A DNA stretch of 19,748 nucleotides from an uncultured Flammeovirgaceae bacterium. GTDB taxonomy: Bacteria > Bacteroidota > Bacteroidia > Cytophagales > Cyclobacteriaceae. The stretch covers positions 1-19,748 of the forward strand of contig CAKZPJ010000398.1 of the NCBI GenBank assembly GCA_937138955.1. Reading direction: 5' to 3'. The notes under the pieces were generated by a model, which saw only the letters and a list, made by a program, of their open reading frames with translations, had not been told where the DNA came from and did not search any database. Shown here in pieces: positions 14,646 to 19,748 of the stretch; position 1 is the first letter of the stretch; each line of letters starts with the position of its first letter. The position numbers and the translations under genes were made by a program.

Positions 14646-14672
14646 CAAATCTACATAATACTATGAATACAA
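14646..14672 (-). promoter_or_regulatory. Candidate promoter for the L,D-transpeptidase gene
   Basis: On the minus strand TAGATTTG (complement of 14646-14653) matches TAnnTTTG exactly. A TTG (complement of 14670-14672) lies 16 bases upstream, shorter than the usual 19-21. The implied start site is about 60 bases before the ATG. Confidence 0.35.
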
Positions 14673-15298
14673 ATCCGATCATTATCTTCGGAGCCAGTGG
14701 TTTGGGCAAAGCTGCCTTAGAAATTTTTCAGTCTAACAATGTAGTGGTGTACGGATTTCTGGATGATGACGAGAAACTGCACAACACCGAAATTAATGAA
14801 GTTACCGTACTAGGTAATACCGAAGATCACGGCTTTCTAAAACTTATTGGTAAGAAGTGCGATGCGTTCGTAGCTGAAACTGAGCGAGATGTTCGGAAGA
14901 AATATTTCAAAATGCTGAACGAGAAGCGGAAAGTAATGCCCGCTAATGCTATTCATTCCCAAGCCATTGTTTCCAGTAATGCTTACTTTTCTTACGGTAT
15001 TTTTGCGAACGTCGGAGCAGTAGTCGGTAGCTTTGCTAAAGTAGGGCAGGGCTGTATTTTGCAGAGTAATTCAGTAGTAGATTATGAGGCTGTACTAGGC
15101 GAGTTCGTTCACGTAGGGGCCGGAAGTGTGATTCACGCTGGAGCTACGGTAGAAGATCATGTTTTTATCGGAGCGGGGGTCACCATTGCTGGGCCACTCA
15201 CAGTGGGAAAAGGCGCTCGGGTTGGAGCTGGTTCCGTAGTAGTAGAACCCGTGAAAGCCGGAGCAACAGTGTTCGGGAATCCGGCAAAACCGATTTAG
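14663..15298 (+). CDS. NeuD-family acetyltransferase (left-handed beta helix)
   Basis: The 211-aa protein combines a small Rossmann-like N-terminal domain (PIIIFGASGLGKAALEIF, 5-22) with hexapeptide repeats from about 95 to 205, including VGAVVGSFAKVGQGC, VHVGAGSVIHAGATVEDHVFIGAGVTIAG and VGKGARVGAGSVV, ending at GNPAKPI. This is the NeuD/PglD layout of acyl transferases that modify amino sugars in sialic acid, bacillosamine or related pathways using acetyl-CoA. H98 in NAIHSQAIV is near the position of the catalytic histidine. No sugar-synthesis or glycosyltransferase genes flank it, so the substrate is open. The next gene starts 19 bases later, suggesting co-transcription. Confidence 0.87.
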   Translation: MNTNPIIIFGASGLGKAALEIFQSNNVVVYGFLDDDEKLHNTEINEVTVLGNTEDHGFLKLIGKKCDAFVAETERDVRKKYFKMLNEKRKVMPANAIHSQAIVSSNAYFSYGIFANVGAVVGSFAKVGQGCILQSNSVVDYEAVLGEFVHVGAGSVIHAGATVEDHVFIGAGVTIAGPLTVGKGARVGAGSVVVEPVKAGATVFGNPAKPI

Positions 15299-15317
15299 TA
15301 ATAAAAAAATACTACGC

Positions 15318-16181
15318 GTGCCTATCAGCGAAACGGATTTAATCTACCGAGACGATGACTCCATTTACCATTTGGGGCTTCATCCCGAGCAGGTACCGGA
15401 CATTATCTTCACTGTAGGCGATCCCGAGCGGGTCCCCATGGTTAGTCAGTACTTTGATGCGGTAGAAACGAAAGTAACCCACCGGGAATTTGTCTCTCAT
15501 ATCGGTCGGCTCGATAACCGTTCACTCATGGTGATTAGCAGCGGCATGGGAACCGACAACGTAGAAATTCTGATGACTGAATTAGATGCGCTGGTTAATA
15601 TCGATCAGAAGACTCGTCAAGTAAAAGATAGCTTACGTTCGTTAACAATTATCCGGTTAGGTACTTCCGGAAGACTTCAGCCGGATATTCCGTTGGATAG
15701 CATACTGGTAAGCCGAACTGCTTTTGGATTGGATACGCTGATGCAGTTTTATTCCTACACTACGCCCTCGTTGCTTCGGGAGGCAGCAGTTCAACTAAAA
15801 TCAGCTCTTGATATAGAATTTACTCCTTACGCTGCCGAAGCCAATGCTGAATTGATTGTATTATTCCAATCGCAGTTTCAATTGGGTAATACAGTTACTT
15901 GTCCTGGGTTCTACGCTCCTCAGGGAAGGCAGTTAAGGTTAGCTAGCCGACAGAATCGATTTTTAGAAAAAATGATAGACTTCCGATCCGCATCAGGGGT
16001 ACTGAGCAACATGGAGATGGAAACTGCGGGTTACTACGCGCTGGGTCAGCTTTTTGAACACCGTATGCTGAGCGTAAACGCAATATTGGCTCACCGATCT
16101 ACTAAAAGATTCTCAACCAATCCGCAACAAGTGATTCAATCTATGATTGAGCAGATGCTAGCAAAAGTATCCGAATTGTAA
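15318..16181 (+). CDS. Nucleoside phosphorylase (uridine phosphorylase-like)
   Basis: This 287-aa protein belongs to the PNP/UDP family. The phosphate-binding VGDPERV (33-39) and SSGMGTDNVEI (about 74-84) are clear, and NMEMETAGYYALGQL near 231-245 contains the ribose-binding Met-Glu and acidic residues. It should catalyse reversible phosphorolysis of nucleosides for salvage; the exact base is uncertain. Translation most likely starts at the GTG at 15318, because the following SETDLIYRDDDSIYHLGLHPEQVPD matches the conserved family N terminus and no ATG lies nearby in frame. The gene follows the acetyltransferase gene by 19 bases. Thioredoxin comes 86 bases later and appears to have its own start region. 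Confidence 0.87.
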   Translation: MPISETDLIYRDDDSIYHLGLHPEQVPDIIFTVGDPERVPMVSQYFDAVETKVTHREFVSHIGRLDNRSLMVISSGMGTDNVEILMTELDALVNIDQKTRQVKDSLRSLTIIRLGTSGRLQPDIPLDSILVSRTAFGLDTLMQFYSYTTPSLLREAAVQLKSALDIEFTPYAAEANAELIVLFQSQFQLGNTVTCPGFYAPQGRQLRLASRQNRFLEKMIDFRSASGVLSNMEMETAGYYALGQLFEHRMLSVNAILAHRSTKRFSTNPQQVIQSMIEQMLAKVSEL

Positions 16182-16267
16182 AGTAGAGAAGAAAAAATAC
16201 ATCTATTTCAAACTTTTTTCGTACAAGCATACAGATCACAAAATTTAATATTTAAACAATAAATGAT

Positions 16268-16591
16268 ATGAGCAAACCATTAGAAATTACCGATAGCAAC
16301 TTTAATGAAGTAATAAATTCTGAACAGCCAGTACTAGTAGATTTTTGGGCAGAGTGGTGCGGTCCTTGCAAAATGATTGCCCCCGTGGTAGATGAATTAT
16401 CCACCGATTATGATGGCAAAGCTGTAGTAGGAAAAGTAGATGTGGATTCTAACCCAGAAGTAGCCGGAAAATTCGGCATTCGTAGTATTCCTACATTACT
16501 AGTATTTAAAAATGGCGAAATCGTCGATAAGCAAGTAGGTGCCGTAAATAAGAGTGTGCTTTCTCAAAAACTGGACGCCCAGTTAGCTTAG
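16268..16591 (+). CDS. trxA: Thioredoxin
   Basis: A 107-aa classic thioredoxin with VDFWAEWCGPCKMIAPVVDEL, where C31 and C34 form the redox-active CGPC, and the cis-proline P75 in RSIPTLLVF. The acidic buried D25 (VDFW) and the GAVNKS loop near 96-101 are also conserved. It reduces cytoplasmic disulfides and would serve Bcp encoded in this window, as well as ribonucleotide reductase or PAPS reductase elsewhere. An ATG five bases upstream (16263) is followed at once by a stop, so 16268 is the start. It stands before a 320-base gap leading to the sulfite/nitrite reductase gene, with no tight terminator directly after it. Confidence 0.97.
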   Translation: MSKPLEITDSNFNEVINSEQPVLVDFWAEWCGPCKMIAPVVDELSTDYDGKAVVGKVDVDSNPEVAGKFGIRSIPTLLVFKNGEIVDKQVGAVNKSVLSQKLDAQLA

Positions 16592-16647
16592 TAATGTAAT
16601 TAGGATTATTTCTTTTGATACTAAAGGTGCGCATTTCAATCAGATTT

Positions 16648-16678
16648 TTTGAAAAGTTCGTAACAAAACGTATCATTG
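16648..16678 (+). promoter_or_regulatory. Predicted promoter for the sulfite/nitrite reductase leader
   Basis: TTTG at 16648-16651 is followed after 19 bases by TATCATTG (16671-16678), one mismatch from TAnnTTTG, with the correct Bacteroidota spacing. Transcription would start near 16685, just upstream of the structured segment that begins at 16694, and run about 225 bases before the ATG at 16912. Confidence 0.5.
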
Positions 16679-16693
16679 CGTTAAGAAAGTTTA

Positions 16694-16814
16694 ATTAATG
16701 CTATACCTATTCTCTGCCACCAATGAAAAGCTAATTGCTGCTCGCCGCTGCGCGTGCTGGTTTTGGTGTTGTCAGATGCCTTTTCTTAACCGGAAAGCCA
16801 TTAGGTATAGATTA
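16694..16814 (+). ncRNA. Structured leader or small palindromic element upstream of sulfite/nitrite reductase
   Basis: The segment is closed by TTAATGCTATACCTA near its left end (16695-16709) and TAGGTATAGATTAA (16802-16815), which pair except for one bulged G. Inside, CACCAA and TTGGTG (near 16718 and 16764) can pair around a G+C-rich core, AGCTAATTGCT can form a small hairpin, and CTTTTC/GGAAAG (16780-16785 and 16792-16797) forms another. The fold did not match SAM-I, cobalamin or TPP riboswitch signatures. A predicted promoter precedes it and a terminator follows. It may be an attenuator or riboswitch, or alternatively a MITE/REP-like element, since TTAA lies at both ends and the core is G+C-rich compared with its surroundings. 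Confidence 0.45.
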
Positions 16815-16861
16815 AGTATTCCTGGATAATCCATCAGTAAAAAATTACTTAAAATAACCTC

Positions 16862-16891
16862 AAAGCCTTTCCGTCTGGAAAGGCTTTTTTT
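16862..16891 (+). terminator. Intrinsic terminator 20 bases before the sulfite/nitrite reductase start
   Basis: AAAGCCTTTCC (16862-16872) pairs with GGAAAGGCTTT (16877-16887) around the loop GTCT, followed by a T-run to 16891. The ATG at 16912 comes only 20 bases later, too close to fit a separate promoter. It may therefore act as a conditional terminator in the leader. GGAAAG at 16792-16797 in the upstream fold is complementary to CTTTCC (16867-16872) and could form a competing antiterminator stem. Confidence 0.85.
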
Positions 16892-16911
16892 ATTACCCAA
16901 TCTTCTAAACC

Positions 16912-19029
16912 ATGCAGAGTTTTAGAACCGAAATTGAAAACCCCGTCGTAGAGCGCGACATTATTGATCTGGAGCAGAAAATCCGACAGTTTCAAGAAGG
17001 AAAAATTGATAACGACCGTTTCCGCAGCTTACGACTAGCCCGAGGAGTGTATGGTCAACGTCAGCCCGGCGTGCAAATGGTACGTATAAAATTACCGTTT
17101 GGTCGGCTAACTCCTCAACAACTGCTGCGGATTGCTGATGTTTCGGATGAGTACGCCAGTGGCAACTTGCATCTCACTACCCGTCAGGATATTCAGATTC
17201 ACTACGTGAGTCTGGATCGCACTCCTGAACTTTGGGCACAGCTAGAAAAAGATGAAATCACTTTGCGGGAGGCTTGTGGTAACACAGTTCGCAATATCAC
17301 GGCTTCTCCAAAAGCAGGTATTGATCCTGAAGAACCTTTTGACGTTTCGCCCTACGCTCAAGAAATGTTTGAGTACTTCCTGCGAAATCCGGTTTGCCAG
17401 GAGATGGGACGTAAATTCAAAATTGCGTTTTCTTCTAGCGAAAAAGACTCGGCCTTTACATTCATTCACGATATTGGCGCGATTCCGAAGGTGAGAACGG
17501 TGGATGGAAAAGAAGAGCGCGGATTTAAGATTTTATTGGGTGGTGGTTTAGGTGCTCAGCCGCATTTAGCTCAGGTAGCTTACGAGTTCTTGCCCGAAGA
17601 TCAACTCATTCCTTTCACTGAAGCGGTGCTACGGGTATTTGACCGGCACGGCGAACGGAACAAGCGAGGTAAAGCCCGAATGAAGTTTCTACTGCAATCG
17701 CTCGGCTTAGAAGAGTTGATGAAACTAGTGAAAGAAGAATGGACAGCACTGAAAGCTAAAACTTATCGTGTAGACACAACTCAGGTGCCGGAACATCAAC
17801 TTCCCGAAGATATCAATCTGGCCGAAGCCAAAATTCAGGATGAAGCGGCTTATGCTCTTTGGAAAGCCACGAACGTGTTTGAGCAGAAGCAAGCAGGATT
17901 TTACGGAGTATTTATTAAAGTACCGTTAGGTGATGTCAGCACTTCTACTGCCCGAAAATTAGCCACTATTGTAGACTGGTTAGCATCCGATGATATTCGG
18001 ATTACAATTAATCAGGGATTATTATTACGCTACGTGCGCCCCGAAGCGTTACCAGCTTTGTACAATTCTTTGAAAGGGTTAAACTTGGCCGACCCAGGCT
18101 TTGATAGTGTGGCCGATATTACAGCTTGCCCCGGAACCGATACTTGTAATCTGGGAATCTCGAATAGTACCGGAGTTTCTTCTGCCTTAGAAAAGGTCAT
18201 CGTTGAAGAATACCCGGACTTAGTTAAGAACCAAGATATTAAGATAAAAATTAGTGGTTGCCCCAACTCCTGCGGTCAGCACGGTATCGCCAGTATCGGG
18301 TTTCACGGAAGCTCACTGAAAGATAAACAGAAGCAAGTTGTTCCGGCGTTGCAAGTATTACTAGGCGGAGGAGTAGATGGTAACGGACAAGGTCGGGTAG
18401 CTGAAAAGCTGCTGAAAACCCCTAGCAAGCGTGCTCCTCAGATACTAAGAACCCTGTTTGATGATTATGAGGAAAATCAGCTTGATGGTGAATACTACGC
18501 AGACTACTACCAACGACAGGGCAAAATGTACTTCTATCATTTACTGAAACCGCTCACCGAGCTGGATAAAGTAGCCACTGATGAATATTTTGATTGGGGC
18601 CATGCTCAAGAAAACTTCAAAGTAGAAGCCGGAGTAGGTGAGTGTGCGGGAGTAATTATCGACTTAGTAGCTACCTTGTTTTATGAGGCGGAAGAGAAAT
18701 TAGGCTGGGCCAAAGAAAACTACCAAGGACAACGCTACGCTGACGCGATCTATCACGCTTACAATACGTTCGTGGTCGGAGCTAAAGCCATGCTGTTATC
18801 CAATGATGTAAAGACCAATACCCAGATGAGCATTATTCGCTTATTTGATGAACACTTTGGTCAGCATAAACTACTTGGACTAAATGACTCTTTTGAGGAT
18901 ACCGTGCTACAACTGAATAAAGTAGAACCTAGTGCAGATTTTGCCAAAGCATACTTGCAGCAGGCTCAAAATTTTCTAGAAAAAGTTCAGCAGGTACGCC
19001 AAGAACAACTTACCGTTTCGGCATCATGA
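16912..19029 (+). CDS. Ferredoxin-type assimilatory sulfite/nitrite reductase with HEPN-like C-terminal domain
   Basis: The 705-aa protein contains two ferredoxin-like half domains and two siroheme/4Fe-4S domains (about 1-525). Cluster cysteines are C406 and C412 (ACPGTDTC) with C450 and C454 (GCPNSCGQH), and siroheme/substrate contacts are suggested by LTTRQD (R91), GNTVRNIT (R127), RKFKIAFS and FKILLGGGLG. It performs the six-electron reduction of sulfite to sulfide or nitrite to ammonia; sequence alone does not decide which. Residues 526-705 extend beyond standard enzymes and resemble a HEPN helical domain (RYADAIYHAYNTFVVGAKAMLLS), seen in some Bacteroidota homologues with unknown role. 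The stop overlaps the cobA start (ATGA), tying the enzyme to siroheme synthesis. Confidence 0.92.
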   Translation: MQSFRTEIENPVVERDIIDLEQKIRQFQEGKIDNDRFRSLRLARGVYGQRQPGVQMVRIKLPFGRLTPQQLLRIADVSDEYASGNLHLTTRQDIQIHYVSLDRTPELWAQLEKDEITLREACGNTVRNITASPKAGIDPEEPFDVSPYAQEMFEYFLRNPVCQEMGRKFKIAFSSSEKDSAFTFIHDIGAIPKVRTVDGKEERGFKILLGGGLGAQPHLAQVAYEFLPEDQLIPFTEAVLRVFDRHGERNKRGKARMKFLLQSLGLEELMKLVKEEWTALKAKTYRVDTTQVPEHQLPEDINLAEAKIQDEAAYALWKATNVFEQKQAGFYGVFIKVPLGDVSTSTARKLATIVDWLASDDIRITINQGLLLRYVRPEALPALYNSLKGLNLADPGFDSVADITACPGTDTCNLGISNSTGVSSALEKVIVEEYPDLVKNQDIKIKISGCPNSCGQHGIASIGFHGSSLKDKQKQVVPALQVLLGGGVDGNGQGRVAEKLLKTPSKRAPQILRTLFDDYEENQLDGEYYADYYQRQGKMYFYHLLKPLTELDKVATDEYFDWGHAQENFKVEAGVGECAGVIIDLVATLFYEAEEKLGWAKENYQGQRYADAIYHAYNTFVVGAKAMLLSNDVKTNTQMSIIRLFDEHFGQHKLLGLNDSFEDTVLQLNKVEPSADFAKAYLQQAQNFLEKVQQVRQEQLTVSAS

Positions 19030-19748
19030 GCAAAGCATTATTAACGGCTACGATTAACAAAGTGCCTCGACTCACATTGGTAGGAGCAGGGCCGGGTGAT
19101 CCAGAATTAATTACCCTCAAGGGAATGCGAGCTTTGCAAGAAGCGGATATTGTGCTGTACGATGCGCTGGCTAATGAAGAATTGCTACAGTACGCTCGCC
19201 CCAATGTTCCGAGAATTTATGTAGGGAAACGGGGCGGTAGAAAATACAAGTCTCAGGAAGAAATCAATGAACTGATCGTTCGCTGTGCGGAGAATTATGG
19301 CCACGTGGTTCGACTAAAAGGTGGTGACCCTTATATTTTTGGGCGAGGTCACGAGGAGCATACTTACGCTGAGGCATGTGGTATTACTGTGTTGGTGGTG
19401 CCGGGTATTAGTTCCGTTTATTCGGTTCCGGCTTTACAATCTATTCCGCTAACTTGCCGAGGTGTAAGTGAAAGCTTTTGGGTAATTACCGGAACCACTC
19501 GCCACGGTTCATTATCAAAGGATGTGGCTTTGGCGGCTCAGTCTACTGCTACGGTCGTCATTTTAATGGGCATGCGGCAATTAGCGGAAATTCAGGCCGT
19601 ATTTGAAACCTATAGTCAAGAGAATACTCCGGTCGCCATCATCCAGAACGGCTCACTGCCGGAAGAAAAAGTGGGAATAGCCACAGTCAGTACAATGACT
19701 GAGATGGCCGATGAAGAACAGTTAGGAGCTCCGGCAATTATTGTGATT
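19026..19748 (+). CDS. cobA: Uroporphyrinogen-III C-methyltransferase, 3' end missing
   Basis: The first 241 codons are present and the frame is open at the right edge of the window. After a 13-residue lead, LTLVGAGPGDPELITLKG is the SUMT signature, followed by ADIVLYDALAN, YVGKRGGRK, and VVRLKGGDPYIFGRGHEE, then VVPGISSVYSVPAL and the TGTTRHG segment. It transfers two methyl groups from SAM to uroporphyrinogen III, giving precorrin-2 for siroheme. The ATG overlaps the stop of the upstream sulfite/nitrite reductase gene by four bases, so translation is probably coupled and cofactor supply matches enzyme production. No CysG-type oxidase/ferrochelatase domain is visible before the methyltransferase; one could be encoded further downstream. 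Confidence 0.95.
   Translation, partial: MSKALLTATINKVPRLTLVGAGPGDPELITLKGMRALQEADIVLYDALANEELLQYARPNVPRIYVGKRGGRKYKSQEEINELIVRCAENYGHVVRLKGGDPYIFGRGHEEHTYAEACGITVLVVPGISSVYSVPALQSIPLTCRGVSESFWVITGTTRHGSLSKDVALAAQSTATVVILMGMRQLAEIQAVFETYSQENTPVAIIQNGSLPEEKVGIATVSTMTEMADEEQLGAPAIIVI

Noticed and set aside
16694..16860. SAM-I, cobalamin or TPP riboswitch upstream of the reductase
   Set aside because: The GATGAAACC-type core of SAM-I and the GCCACTG box of cobalamin switches are absent. CTGGATAAT near 16823 recalls part of the TPP motif, but CTGAGA and the GGGGTGCC-type element are missing.
17252..17494. Open frames of 75-80 aa on both strands inside the reductase gene
   Set aside because: They are out-of-frame shadows of a clearly conserved coding sequence.
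18487..19029. Active HEPN RNase in the reductase tail
   Set aside because: The R-x6-H at residues 608-615 lies in the helix before the position expected for the catalytic motif, and no second candidate is seen, so only a HEPN-like fold is claimed.

Overview
The window looks like chromosomal DNA of a Bacteroidota bacterium, probably a marine or environmental Cytophagales-type lineage. Reasons: no clear Shine-Dalgarno sequences before most genes, several -7 elements of the TAnnTTTG type, and protein families typical of the phylum (a ferredoxin-type sulfite/nitrite reductase with a HEPN-like tail, a CIA30 protein, a NeuD-like acetyltransferase, Pmp3/YtxH/DUF1206 stress proteins). No rRNA, tRNA, CRISPR array, insertion sequence or phage gene was found. 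The order assignment is inference.

Layout. (1) 1-2935, minus strand: a tight four-gene operon, read as GntP-family permease, RidA-family deaminase, D-threonine aldolase/D-serine dehydratase-like PLP enzyme and the start of an M19 dipeptidase. It reads as a D-amino-acid uptake and breakdown unit: permease for import, PLP enzyme for cleavage or deamination, RidA for the reactive enamine, dipeptidase as a source of D-residues. (2) 3127-8127: an A+T-rich cluster of stress-type genes. On the minus strand are topoisomerase IB with a DUF2945 protein, then a separate unit of Pmp3/YqaE, DUF1206 and DUF4235 membrane proteins. On the plus strand are a YtxH protein, an MscS channel and an acidic coiled-coil lipoprotein closed by a strong terminator. 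Together these suggest osmotic, desiccation or envelope stress. (3) 8407-12712, plus strand: a methyltransferase, a secreted aspartoacylase/succinylglutamate-desuccinylase-like zinc hydrolase, a secreted CIA30 protein, an unrecognised four-helix membrane protein and an NAD-dependent epimerase. (4) 12713-13431: 0.7 kb with no credible gene, but with a bidirectional terminator and several repeats. (5) 13432-14578, minus strand: thiol peroxidase Bcp and a secreted L,D-transpeptidase. (6) 14663-16591, plus strand: a NeuD-like acetyltransferase, a GTG-started nucleoside phosphorylase and thioredoxin. (7) 16592-19748: siroheme-dependent sulfite/nitrite reductase overlapping cobA (uroporphyrinogen-III methyltransferase, cut by the window end), so the hemoprotein and its cofactor pathway are made together.

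The most unusual signals are non-coding. Upstream of the sulfite/nitrite reductase a predicted promoter is followed by a 121-nt fold closed by a long inverted repeat, then by an intrinsic terminator ending about 20 nt before the start codon. That is the layout of a transcription attenuator, although a MITE-like insertion is an alternative. A second inverted-repeat-bounded segment (12-bp perfect arms, about 139 nt in all) fills the gap between the YtxH and MscS genes.
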